From JAWRCU01 sp033542235 (GTDB lineage: Bacteria > Pseudomonadota > Alphaproteobacteria > Rhizobiales > Rhizobiaceae): a DNA stretch of 64,000 bases. Position numbers and translations under genes: made by a program. Location of the stretch: assembly GCF_033542235.1 (NCBI RefSeq), contig NZ_JAWRCU010000008.1, forward strand, positions 62,001-126,000. Direction: 5' to 3'. This document shows, piece by piece, positions 8,413 through 16,632 of this stretch. The stretch's first letter is position 1. Every line of letters starts with the position of its first letter. Under the pieces are notes generated by a model. That model was not told where the DNA came from. It made no database searches and saw only the letters and a list, made by a program, of their open reading frames with translations.

Positions 8413-8439
8413 TTGTCCTGACTCTCATTGACAGGACAA
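8413..8439. promoter_or_regulatory. Inverted-repeat operator candidate upstream of the transaminase
   Basis: TTGTCCTG (8413-8420) and CAGGACAA (8432-8439) are perfect 8-bp inverted arms with an 11-nt spacer. A TTGACA hexamer (8428-8433) overlaps the second arm. This lies 55-80 nt upstream of the GTG start of the transaminase gene, where a regulator dimer could block or recruit RNA polymerase. No good -10 is seen at 17 nt, so the exact promoter is unclear. Candidate regulators in the island are the TetR, LysR and IclR proteins. Confidence 0.45.
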
Positions 8440-8493
8440 GCCTCTTAATCGCATTTTCATAATCGATAAAAATCGACTATCGAGGAGATTTTC

Positions 8494-9453
8494 GTGGCCT
8501 ATACCGACTTCATTTTCGATGGCTATCGCAGGCGGCTTGCCGAACTCGAGGCCAGCGACAATCCGTTCGCCAAGGGTGTCGCCTATATCGAAGGTGAGCT
8601 CTATCCGATCAACGAGGCCCGTATCCCGATTCTGGATCAGGGGTTTCTCCATTCAGATCTGACATATGATGTGCCGTCGATCTGGGACGGTCGGTTCTTC
8701 CGTCTTGACGACCACCTTGACCGCTTCGAACGCAGCCTGAAGCAATTGCGACTGCGCAGCCCCCTCGATCGGCACGGCATCCGGCAGAAGCTGGTTGAAA
8801 TGGCGGCAAGGAGCGGCATCCGGGACGCCTATGTCTGCATGATCGTGACGCGCGGCCTGAAATTCATCCGCCAGTACAGCCCGGATGAGATCGAGAACAA
8901 CCTCTACCTGATGGTGCAGCCGTTCGTGTGGGTCATGGGCGAAGAGCTGCAGAAGACCGGCGGCTCCGCCATAATCGCGCGGGACGTCCGTCGCGTGCCG
9001 CCCGGCGCCATCGACCCGACGGTCAAGAACCTGCAATGGGGCGATTTCGTGCGCGGCATGCTCGAGGCGCGCGATCGCGGCGCCAACTACCCGATCCTGA
9101 CGGATGGAGACGGCAATCTGACGGAGGGCTCCGGCTTCAACGTCTGCATCATCAAGGACGGTGTTTTGCGAACACCGAAGCGCGGCGTGCTGGAAGGCGT
9201 GACGCGCAAGACCGTGCTGGAGGTCGCCCAGTCTCATGGCATCGAATGCCGCGTCGAGGACGTCCCCGTGAGTGCCGCCTATAATTGCGACGAGTTGCTG
9301 TTCGTCACCACGGCCGGCGGTGTCATGCCCATCACCAGGCTGGACGGAGCACCGATTGGCGGCGGAGAGGTTGGACCGATCAGCAAGACGATCTGGAAGG
9401 CTTACTGGGAAGCCCACTACGATCCGATGCGCAGCTTCGCAATCAACTATTGA
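8494..9453 (+). CDS. Fold-type IV aminotransferase resembling (R)-selective amine transaminases
   Basis: The 319-residue PLP enzyme belongs to the class IV (BCAT/D-amino acid) family. The motif IPILDQGFLHSDLTYDVPS, the active-site segment IDPTVKNLQWGDFVR with catalytic Lys178, the segment GNLTEGSGFNVCIIKDG and the ending TTAGGVMPITRLDG closely follow the pattern I recall for (R)-amine:pyruvate transaminases such as the Arthrobacter enzyme. Branched-chain aminotransferases differ at these places. Such enzymes move an amino group between an (R)-amine and pyruvate. The start is GTG at 8494 with GAGGAG 6 nt upstream. It is monocistronic, with hairpins on both sides. A D-amino acid or other class IV substrate cannot be excluded. 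Confidence 0.82.
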   Translation: MAYTDFIFDGYRRRLAELEASDNPFAKGVAYIEGELYPINEARIPILDQGFLHSDLTYDVPSIWDGRFFRLDDHLDRFERSLKQLRLRSPLDRHGIRQKLVEMAARSGIRDAYVCMIVTRGLKFIRQYSPDEIENNLYLMVQPFVWVMGEELQKTGGSAIIARDVRRVPPGAIDPTVKNLQWGDFVRGMLEARDRGANYPILTDGDGNLTEGSGFNVCIIKDGVLRTPKRGVLEGVTRKTVLEVAQSHGIECRVEDVPVSAAYNCDELLFVTTAGGVMPITRLDGAPIGGGEVGPISKTIWKAYWEAHYDPMRSFAINY

Positions 9454-9462
9454 GATGTTGCG

Positions 9463-9502
9463 AAAGTGCGTCGCTGCCAACCGATTCTGGCCGACGCACT
9501 TT
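9463..9502. terminator. Hairpin between the convergent transaminase and nitroreductase genes
   Basis: AAAGTGCGTCG (9463-9473) pairs perfectly with 9492-9502, an 11-bp stem with an 18-nt loop. The arms begin with AAA and end with TTT, so it could terminate in both directions. It lies 10 nt after the transaminase stop. Confidence 0.55.
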
Positions 9503-9669
9503 AAGTCTCTGTTTGGATGCATGTCGTTCTCGCAAGACCGCCACGGACCTTGGTCGACATGCATGGGCGCACAGCCGGCACACCGACAACGATAGGCTCA
9601 GGTGAACTTCCATATGTAGGCTGCGGGCTGCCAGAAAGGCCGCGTCCTGGCCGTTGCTGAATTGGCCGT

Positions 9670-10239
9670 TCAGGCGATCTGGCAAGCGCTCTCGAAGGCT
9701 AACCGGGGCAGCCTCGGGAACAGGCCAGCGGGATCGCCATAGCCAAGATTGACCAGGAAATTGCTTTTCCAGCTTGTCCCGGCAAAAAAGGCCTCGTCGA
9801 CGAGACGGTTCTTGAACCCGGACATCGGGCCGGCATCGAGCCCAAGCATGCGGGCGGCCAGGATAAGATAAGCGCCTTGCAAGGTACCGTTGCGAAACGC
9901 CGTCTCATGCGCCACATCCGGGCTCGACGTGAACCATGAGCGCGCATCGGTATGCGGGAAAAGTTCCGGCAGCCGATCGTAGAAAGCCTCGTCATACGCC
10001 ACGATCGCCGTGACCGGAGCCGCCATGGTCTTGGCCGAATTGCCGCTGCTCAGGGCCGGTCGGAGTTTCTCCTTGGCTTCGGGCGACCTGACGAAGACAA
10101 ACCTGCCCGGCGAGCAATTCGCCGAAGTCGGCGCCATCTTCAACAGGTCGTAAAGCTGCCTGAGCGTCTCGTCGGAAAGAGGTCTATTCGTCCATTTGTT
10201 ATGGGTGCGGGCCCTTGTGAAAATACTGTAGTCGTTCAT
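9670..10239 (-). CDS. RutE-like nitroreductase family protein
   Basis: The 189-residue flavoprotein is very similar in pattern to RutE/HadB/NfnB-like malonic semialdehyde reductases. It has RTHNKWTNRPLSDETLRQLYD, APTSANCSPGRFVF (FMN phosphate region), LRPALSSGNSAKTMAAPV and FRNGTLQGAYLILAARMLGL in the expected order. RutE reduces 3-oxopropanoate to 3-hydroxypropanoate in the pyrimidine-degrading Rut pathway. No other rut gene is nearby, so it may instead reduce an aldehyde, enone or nitro compound made by the island pathway. ATG at 10239 (MNDYSIF) gives the family length; ATG at 10251 is four codons longer and equally possible. Confidence 0.82.
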   Translation of the reverse strand: MNDYSIFTRARTHNKWTNRPLSDETLRQLYDLLKMAPTSANCSPGRFVFVRSPEAKEKLRPALSSGNSAKTMAAPVTAIVAYDEAFYDRLPELFPHTDARSWFTSSPDVAHETAFRNGTLQGAYLILAARMLGLDAGPMSGFKNRLVDEAFFAGTSWKSNFLVNLGYGDPAGLFPRLPRLAFESACQIA

Positions 10240-10370
10240 CGCGATCCGCATCGTTTGGGCGTCAAATCGGAAGCGCCCTGCCCCAAGCGAGACCGAGCGC
10301 CTGATCATTCGGTAGTTCGCCCCCGAAATGGCTGCGATCCGCATTCCCTCGGACCGCAGCGAGCTCGCTT

Positions 10371-11654
10371 TCAGCGCGCGACTTTGAGCTTTGCGAGAAC
10401 CAGCGGGTTCTCATTGGCGGGAATTCGAGTGCGATCAGCCTTCAGCTCTGCGAAGGCTTGTTCGCTTGCCTTCAGCGTCTGATCGATGTCGGCGGCCGTC
10501 ATGGCCGCATTCAGGAACATGTTATGGTACGGGTGGAAGTAAACCCCGTGTTTGAGAGCATTCGCCACCCAGGCATAACCAAGGCGCATATCCGGATCGT
10601 CGCGGAACAGGATTTGCGGCATCTGCGTCGGACCCGTCTGGCGCAGCGAAAAGCCAAAAGCGGCCGCCTGCTCGTCGAGACCCTCCCGCAGCTTTTCTCC
10701 CAGCTCCATGGTGTGTTCGAGATATTTGGTTTCGCGGATCAGGCGCAGGGTCTCGATGCCCGCCGCCATCGGAACGGCAGAGAACCAGAACGAACCGGTG
10801 GCGAAGATGGAACGGGCTGCTGCGTAGAATCGCTGCGAGCCCATCATTGCCGAGATCGGATGCCCGTTGGCAATCGCCTTGCCCCAGCAACTGATGTCGG
10901 GCTCAACACCCAGGAGTGACCAGGAGCAGTCCCGCGCCAGCCTGAAGCCGGCCCGGACATCATCGACAATGAGCGGCGCGTCCACGGCATCGCAAATCTT
11001 GCGGACGGCCTGCGCGAATGCCTGGGAGGGAACGAGTTGGTCCGCGAAAACCTCATGCTTGAACGGTGTCGCGAAAATACCGGCGACGTCGCCATCAGCC
11101 GACCGCACCGCCGCCTCCAGGCTCTCGATGTTGTTGTATTCATAGGCAATGATCTGGCGCCGCTCGTCGTCGACGATACCGGTCCGGTTCGGGGTGCACC
11201 AGGGCTGTGACCCGTGATACGCGCCGGTCGCGACCAGGATCTTGCGGCGCTTCGAATACGCCCGCGCGGTCGTCATCGCCATCGATGTGGCGTCGCTGCC
11301 ATTCTTGCAGAACATCACCCAGTCGGCATGGGATACCATCGAAACCATCGCTTCGGCCAACTCGACCATCAAATGCGACGGTCCGGTCATGGTGTCGCCG
11401 AGCTCTGCCTGCCTGCGAGCCGCGCTTTCGATAATGGAGTTTCCATAACCGAAAAGATTCGGCCCATAAGCGCTCATATAGTCGATATATTCATTGCCAT
11501 CGACATCCCACACTCTCGTGCCGTTCGCGCGGCTGAAGAACTGGGGGAAGTCAGCCGGTAAAAGCGCTGTCGATTCATGGCCATACATCCCACCTGGTAT
11601 GACCCGGCGGGCGCGTTCCAGCAGCTCTGAATTGCGACGATTCGACCAAGGCAT
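10371..11654 (-). CDS. Class III aminotransferase, glutamate-1-semialdehyde aminomutase-like
   Basis: The 427-residue fold-I PLP enzyme has the class III pattern. The beginning RARRVIPGGMYGHES and FFSRANGTRVWDVDGNEYID is followed by FCKNGSDATSMA (cofactor-phosphate contact), LIVDDVRAGFR (ring-nitrogen aspartate) and CWGKAIANGHP with Lys259 as the probable Schiff-base lysine. The pattern is nearest to HemL-type proteins, but many such genes in catabolic clusters are transaminases for amino alcohols or amino acids. The usual DEVR is DDVR here. The frame is open well upstream, but ATG at 11654 (MPWSNRRNSELL) is the family-typical start. It diverges from the Pot-type transporter operon, which suggests a shared purpose. 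Confidence 0.83.
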   Translation of the reverse strand: MPWSNRRNSELLERARRVIPGGMYGHESTALLPADFPQFFSRANGTRVWDVDGNEYIDYMSAYGPNLFGYGNSIIESAARRQAELGDTMTGPSHLMVELAEAMVSMVSHADWVMFCKNGSDATSMAMTTARAYSKRRKILVATGAYHGSQPWCTPNRTGIVDDERRQIIAYEYNNIESLEAAVRSADGDVAGIFATPFKHEVFADQLVPSQAFAQAVRKICDAVDAPLIVDDVRAGFRLARDCSWSLLGVEPDISCWGKAIANGHPISAMMGSQRFYAAARSIFATGSFWFSAVPMAAGIETLRLIRETKYLEHTMELGEKLREGLDEQAAAFGFSLRQTGPTQMPQILFRDDPDMRLGYAWVANALKHGVYFHPYHNMFLNAAMTAADIDQTLKASEQAFAELKADRTRIPANENPLVLAKLKVAR

Positions 11655-11945
11655 AATTTTGAAACCCCTGTTTGTGCCGCAGCGTATAACAATAAAAATA
11701 TCTGCTATCAACGATGAAACCGATGGATTGCCGGTACCTTTTCGGCTACAAACTTCGAAGCCGGACAATGCGCGCGCACTTGGTGCCACTGCAGACCGGC
11801 TTGCGGTGCGGAGCATCCCGGGAGAAGTGCTGATGGCAGGCTTGATTGTCGGAGGAGCGAGTTTGCCCTCGGGACTCCCTGTCCGGCGCGCCGGGTAGAG
11901 TGCGGCACCGCCAAAGCAGGAAATCAAAATCCAAAAGGGGAATCT

Positions 11946-13001
11946 ATGGACACGATCAAGAATGGTTTGAGCAGACGCAGCGTCCTGAAGCTGGGAGCGG
12001 GTACAGCTGCGGCATCGCTTCTTGCGATGCCGGCGATTGGTCGGGCGGCGCCCACGTCGCTCTCCGTCGCCAATGGCGGCGGTGCGCTGGGTGATGCGTT
12101 CAAGGCCGCCTGCTTCGACACCTTCGAGAAAAAGACGGGCATCAAGATCATCAGCGCCCCTTACATGGAGGGCGCGCGGCTCAAGGCAATGGTCGAGTCC
12201 GGCGCCGTCGACATCGACGTGACCGACACGGATTCATCAGAGGCAGCGCCGCTGGCCGTGGCAGGCCTTCTCGACGAGATCGACTACAGCGTCGTGCCGA
12301 AGGAGAGCCTCATCAAGGGGGCCGCCAGCAAATACTGGACTTCGTGTTACGTTGCGGGCTGCGTTCTCAGCTGGAACACGGATGCCGCCGATGGCCGGCC
12401 GAAGAACTGGCAGGAGTTCTTCGATCCGAAGATCAAGGGTCGCAGAACACTCTGGAAGAATGCCGCGCAGACCATGGAAGTCGCGGCACTCGGCGCAGGT
12501 CAGACGCTAGACAAACTCTACCCGCTTGATCTCGACCGCGCCTTTGCGATGCTCGATGGCATCCGTTCATCCATCACCTGGTGGACGTCCGGCGCCCAGA
12601 GCGCGCAGATTCTGGCCAATGGCGACGCCGATTTTGGCATGTGCTGGAATGGTCGCGTCGACCCAGTCAAACAGCAGGGCGGTCCGATCGACTATACGTT
12701 CGACTATTCGCTGCATACTCCTGGCATCTGGAGCCTGCCGAAGGGAGGCCGCAACCGCGACGTCGCGATGCAGTTCATCGCCCATTGCATGGATCCTGAG
12801 GTCCAGGCCGCCTTCTCCAAGCTGATCCCCTACGGGCCGACGAACGACAAGGCGTTCGACATCCTGTCGCCCGAAGAACGTGCGCGCATGCCGAGCTCTC
12901 CGGAGAACAGAAAGCTGTCGGTCCCGATCGACGGCGATTATTGGCTCGAGAACGGGACCAAAATCTACGAGCGCTTCAACACCTGGGTCGTAGCGAAATA
13001 G
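11946..13001 (+). CDS. Pot-type ABC transporter substrate-binding protein, Tat-exported
   Basis: The 351-residue protein begins with a twin-arginine signal (SRRSVLKLG followed by a short hydrophobic stretch and AIGRAA). The rest follows the PotD/family-1 spermidine/putrescine-type pattern (VDIDVTDTDSSEAAPLAVAGL, SYVAGC-like middle). It should capture a small charged solute in the periplasm and deliver it to the permeases encoded next. A strong hairpin separates it from the permease genes, a common way to make binding protein in excess. It is divergent from the class III aminotransferase. The ligand could be a polyamine, an amino acid derivative or another organic ion. Confidence 0.88.
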   Translation: MDTIKNGLSRRSVLKLGAGTAAASLLAMPAIGRAAPTSLSVANGGGALGDAFKAACFDTFEKKTGIKIISAPYMEGARLKAMVESGAVDIDVTDTDSSEAAPLAVAGLLDEIDYSVVPKESLIKGAASKYWTSCYVAGCVLSWNTDAADGRPKNWQEFFDPKIKGRRTLWKNAAQTMEVAALGAGQTLDKLYPLDLDRAFAMLDGIRSSITWWTSGAQSAQILANGDADFGMCWNGRVDPVKQQGGPIDYTFDYSLHTPGIWSLPKGGRNRDVAMQFIAHCMDPEVQAAFSKLIPYGPTNDKAFDILSPEERARMPSSPENRKLSVPIDGDYWLENGTKIYERFNTWVVAK

Positions 13002-13018
13002 CCGAATCCTCCCAAGTA

Positions 13019-13054
13019 GGAACTGCGCGGGCAATGCTTTGCTCGCGCAGTTCC
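13019..13054 (+). terminator. Hairpin between binding-protein and permease genes
   Basis: GGAACTGCGCG (13019-13029) pairs with CGCGCAGTTCC (13044-13054), an 11-bp stem followed by TTATTT. It lies 18 nt after the binding-protein stop and before the permease genes. A partial terminator or mRNA-stabilising loop here would raise binding protein over permease. Confidence 0.65.
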
Positions 13055-13162
13055 TTATTTCGTTCCAATTCGGCCCCTTGCTTGTGCGAGAGCCGGACAA
13101 TTTTCTGAAGTGATCGCGCTATCCAGAACATCCGGATCGGCAGCTTAGGAACCGTTGACGCC

Positions 13163-14002
13163 ATGAAGCATCGCAGCTTCCTGCTTTACCTGCCCATCAC
13201 TTTGCTGCTGACACCGTTCTTCCTTGCGCCGATGGCGGTGATCGGGACGCAGAGTTTCAGCGGCCAGCAAGGGATCGCGGCAGAGTACGCCAAGGTCGTC
13301 ACCGATCAAGGCATTCGAACGGTCCTCTACAACACGTTCTATGTTGCCGCGATGGTGACGATCTTCTCCCTGCTGATCGGCTATCCGATCGCCTATGTGC
13401 TCGCGCGGCTCCGCGGGCGATGGGCCACCGTCGGCATATTCCTGATCTTCCTGCCGTTTTGGGCAAGCACAGTCATTCGCTCCTTCGCATGGATGATCCT
13501 TCTCGGCCGCAAAGGGCCGGTCAACTCCATCCTGGTCGGCATCGGCTTCATCGAGGATCCGATCCGGTTCATCGACAACGGATTGGGGCTGATGATCGCC
13601 ATGACATACATCATGGTGCCGTTCATAGTCGTGCCGATCCTCAACGGATTGCGGACCATAGACCCCAATCTTTCGCGTGCCGCCGCCGTCCTGGGCGCCA
13701 ACCCCTTGCGTCAGTTCCTCGCAGTCACATTGCCGCTTTCCTTGCCCAACGTGGCGGTGGGCTGCACGATCGTGTTCGTAACCTCGCTTGGTTTCTTCGT
13801 CACGCCATCCCTTCTGGGAGGAGACCTGACGGTGGTTTCGATGCTGATCAGCGAACAAGCCAACAGGCTGTTGGACTGGCCGCTGGCATCGGCACTGGCG
13901 ATCATCGTCCTTCTGCTCACGATCGTTATCTTTGCACTCCTGCGGTTCAGCCAATTGGCTTCCCGCCGCACGGGCAAGGCACAGGCGGGAGTTTTCGCGT
14001 GA
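13163..14002 (+). CDS. Pot-type ABC transporter permease 1 (PotB-like)
   Basis: The 279-residue inner-membrane protein has about six hydrophobic helices, with the BPD_transp_1 coupling motif in the RAAAVLGANPLRQFLAVTLP region that docks on the ATPase. The first helix is followed by a periplasmic loop, as in PotB/YdcU. It forms the channel with the next permease. The two genes overlap by 4 nt (GTGA), so translation is coupled. Confidence 0.92.
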   Translation: MKHRSFLLYLPITLLLTPFFLAPMAVIGTQSFSGQQGIAAEYAKVVTDQGIRTVLYNTFYVAAMVTIFSLLIGYPIAYVLARLRGRWATVGIFLIFLPFWASTVIRSFAWMILLGRKGPVNSILVGIGFIEDPIRFIDNGLGLMIAMTYIMVPFIVVPILNGLRTIDPNLSRAAAVLGANPLRQFLAVTLPLSLPNVAVGCTIVFVTSLGFFVTPSLLGGDLTVVSMLISEQANRLLDWPLASALAIIVLLLTIVIFALLRFSQLASRRTGKAQAGVFA

Positions 14003-14805
14003 GCGTGCCCGAGAAGAAACTTTGGGCGGCCTGGAGCCGCTTTCTGAACGGCCTGGTTGGGGCGCTCCTCATTGGATTTCTGGTTCCGATCCTGGTCGTC
14101 GTGGCAGTATCCTTCCAGAGCAAATCCTATCTTTCGTTTCCCCCGACCGAATTTTCCCTACGCTGGTATCAGCAGTTCATCGGCAACGACGACTACCGCT
14201 CGGCAATTCTGAACAGCATGTTGATCGGAGCGTCGGCTGCGGCTCTGGCGACAATTGCCGGAATTTCCACGGCATTGGCCGTCGTTCGCGCTAAGGTGCC
14301 GGGCTCCACGATCGTGAGTGCTCTTTCGGTCGCTCCCGCGATTCTTCCGCAAATCGTTCTGGCGATCGGTCTGTTCCCGATCAGCGTATGGCTCGGTCTT
14401 CAAGGAACGCTGTGGGCGGTGATCCTGGCGCATGCGGTCATTGGCCTGCCCTTTCCCTTCATCACGGTCTGCGGCGCCCTGGCCTCATACTCCAACCGGA
14501 TCGAGATCGCTTCGATGACGCTCGGTGCCAATTCGTTCCAGACTTTCCGGCTGATCACCTTCCCGATGATACGGCCGGCAGTTATCGCCGGTTTCATCTT
14601 CGCTTTCGCGGCGTCGCTTGACGAGCTGGTGCTCGCGTTGTTCCTGAGCAGCCCATCGACGCGGACGCTGCCTTTGCTGCTGTGGGAGCAGCTCAACTTC
14701 CAGGTGACCCCTGAAATCGCTGCCGCGGCCACCGTCATTCTCGCCGTGACCAGCCTACTCATTCTCGCGGCAACTTTGTTGCCCCGTCTCGGCAAGGATA
14801 ATTAG
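13999..14805 (+). CDS. Pot-type ABC transporter permease 2 (PotC-like)
   Basis: The 268-residue permease has about six membrane helices and the EAA-type loop (EIASMTLGANSFQTFRLITFP). PotC-like features include the early motif PTEFSLRWYQQF, typical of the second permease of polyamine-type importers. GTG at 13999 overlaps the stop of the previous gene; GTG at 14005 is an alternative. An upstream open frame from 13420 is only chance extension inside the previous gene. Confidence 0.92.
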   Translation: MSVPEKKLWAAWSRFLNGLVGALLIGFLVPILVVVAVSFQSKSYLSFPPTEFSLRWYQQFIGNDDYRSAILNSMLIGASAAALATIAGISTALAVVRAKVPGSTIVSALSVAPAILPQIVLAIGLFPISVWLGLQGTLWAVILAHAVIGLPFPFITVCGALASYSNRIEIASMTLGANSFQTFRLITFPMIRPAVIAGFIFAFAASLDELVLALFLSSPSTRTLPLLLWEQLNFQVTPEIAAAATVILAVTSLLILAATLLPRLGKDN

Positions 14806-14806
14806 G

Positions 14807-15937
14807 ATGCTGCAGATGCAAGGTCGATCCGCGACGACAGGTCAGAACCGTGCCGCAGGGGGCGCAGCGGTTTCCATTCGCAATCTTTGCAAGCGGTACA
14901 ACAATTTCGAAGCCGTGGTGCCCACGTCGGTCGAGATCGATTCCGGCGATTTCTTTGCCATCATCGGACCGAGTGGCTCGGGCAAGTCGACGCTGCTCGG
15001 CATGATCGCGGGTTACATCGATCCGACCGCGGGGCAGATCATGGTCGGCGGCCGGGACATCATTCCCGAACCGATCTATCGTCGCAACATCGGCATGGTG
15101 TTTCAAAACTACGCGCTGTTCCCACATCTGTCGGTCGCCCAGAACGTGGCCTATCCGCTAAAGATTCGCGGCATTGCGAAAGACGAGATCGCAAAGCGCG
15201 TGCGCGAAAGCCTTGCCATGGTGCGACTGGAGGCGTTCGCGTCGCGCATGCCGTCGGAGCTCTCCGGTGGACAGCAGCAGCGCATCGCGCTGGCGCGCGC
15301 ATCCATCTATCGGCCGTCGATCCTTTTGATGGACGAACCACTCGGCGCGCTCGACAAGAACCTTCGTGACGAGATGCAGGAAGAGATCAAGCGCTTCCAG
15401 CAGGAGTTGGGCGCGACCGTCATCTATGTCACTCATGACCAGCAGGAAGCGGCGTTCCTGGCCGATCGCATCGCCATCATGCGCGACGGCGCCATGACAC
15501 AGATCGGCAGTCCGCGCTCACTGTACGAACAGCCGAGCAGCCGCTTCGTCGCCGAGTTCCTCGGCGAGGCTTCGATCTTTCCGGTCAAATCGGTCTCGCA
15601 GAAACAGGCCGGTCAGCCTTGCCAAATCGTGTTGGAAGACGGCACCCGGGCCGCCATCCGCACGGATGGGAATCCCGGCTCGGGCCGCTTCGCCTGCATA
15701 CGACCGGAGCGCGTCACAGTCGGCCCGAAGGCGCGAGGCCTGGACAATGTCTATACCGGCATAGTGCGCGAGAGCCTGTATACCCCAGGCAGCATCCGCT
15801 ACCGGGTCGAGCTGGACGGCACTGGCTGCGCGCTGAAGGTGCGCGTGCTGCCCCAGGGCAATACGGAGGTTTTCGAAACCGGAAGCTCGGTCGATGTGGG
15901 CTGGTCGGCGGACGACATGACTATTCTCGGCGAATAG
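14807..15937 (+). CDS. Pot-type ABC transporter ATP-binding protein (PotA-like)
   Basis: The 376-residue ATPase has Walker A GPSGSGKST, Q-loop VFQNYALFPH, signature LSGGQQQR, Walker B ILLMDEPLGALD and the switch histidine in VTHDQQEA. After about residue 260 it has a TOBE-type regulatory domain, as in PotA, MalK and CysA. It starts 1 nt after the PotC-like stop. With the binding protein and two permeases it completes a full importer at 11.9-15.9 kb. Confidence 0.93.
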   Translation: MLQMQGRSATTGQNRAAGGAAVSIRNLCKRYNNFEAVVPTSVEIDSGDFFAIIGPSGSGKSTLLGMIAGYIDPTAGQIMVGGRDIIPEPIYRRNIGMVFQNYALFPHLSVAQNVAYPLKIRGIAKDEIAKRVRESLAMVRLEAFASRMPSELSGGQQQRIALARASIYRPSILLMDEPLGALDKNLRDEMQEEIKRFQQELGATVIYVTHDQQEAAFLADRIAIMRDGAMTQIGSPRSLYEQPSSRFVAEFLGEASIFPVKSVSQKQAGQPCQIVLEDGTRAAIRTDGNPGSGRFACIRPERVTVGPKARGLDNVYTGIVRESLYTPGSIRYRVELDGTGCALKVRVLPQGNTEVFETGSSVDVGWSADDMTILGE

Positions 15938-15984
15938 TCGTAGCCAATCGTCGACACCACGATCGACGGCCGGGCTCTCCGTTC

Positions 15985-16632
15985 TTACTTCGGGTTCTGC
16001 TGGCCGTAGGTCCTGTATCGGTTCTTGACCACGCTCAGTTCATCGTCCGTCAGCATGACGGGGCGCCCGATCGTCTTGGCAAGCATGTACTGCCGGGCCA
16101 GGGTCTCCAGTTTTTCGGTCCGCGCGACCGCGGTGGCGAGATCCGGTCCATAGGCGATCATACCGTGATTGGCGATCAGGCAGGTGTTTCGCTCCGCGAG
16201 CGCACGCAGCACGACCTTCGCCAATTCGGCGGTGCCGAAAGGCGCATAGTCGGAGCAGGGAACGTCGTCGCCTCCGAAGGAGGCGATCATGTAATGAAAC
16301 GGCGGAAGACCCTGCCTCAGGCATGATAGCGCCACGCAGTGGTCAGGATGAGCATGCACCACGGCCTGAGCCTGGGGCAAGGCCTTATAGATCGCCGCAT
16401 GCATGTTCCATTCGCTCGACGGGCGCATCTGACCGTTCGAGCTGCCATCCAGGGTCATCTCGACCATGGCGGCCTGATCGAGCTTTTCCGGTGAAATGCC
16501 CGTCGGCGTTATAAGCATGCCTTCACCCTCGAGCCGCAGGCTGATATTGCCGGAGGTCCCGCTGTTCAAACCTTTTGACGCGATGGCGCGCACCGCATCG
16601 ACAAGCGACTGACGCATGGTCGACTGCATCAT
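15985..16632 (-). CDS. Class II aldolase/adducin family protein (OtnC/fuculose-phosphate aldolase-like)
   Basis: The 215-residue zinc enzyme has the class II aldolase pattern: SGTSGNISLRL (phosphate-binding loop), PTGISPEKL, SSEWNMHAAIY with the catalytic Glu, VHAHPDH (zinc histidines) and NHGMIAYG (third zinc histidine). Because its start overlaps the stop of a DUF1537 sugar-acid kinase gene (ATGA), it is likely the partner enzyme that splits or decarboxylates the phosphorylated sugar acid, as OtnC does with 3-oxo-tetronate 4-phosphate. ATG at 16632 has GAGGG a few nt upstream. Exact substrate not readable. Confidence 0.85.
   Translation of the reverse strand: MMQSTMRQSLVDAVRAIASKGLNSGTSGNISLRLEGEGMLITPTGISPEKLDQAAMVEMTLDGSSNGQMRPSSEWNMHAAIYKALPQAQAVVHAHPDHCVALSCLRQGLPPFHYMIASFGGDDVPCSDYAPFGTAELAKVVLRALAERNTCLIANHGMIAYGPDLATAVARTEKLETLARQYMLAKTIGRPVMLTDDELSVVKNRYRTYGQQNPK

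Noticed and set aside
10371..11654. The idea that the class III aminotransferase is the housekeeping HemL
   Set aside because: It resembles glutamate-1-semialdehyde aminomutase, but alphaproteobacteria make 5-aminolevulinate with HemA (ALAS) and do not need HemL. The location inside a catabolic island and divergent from a transporter also points to catabolism.
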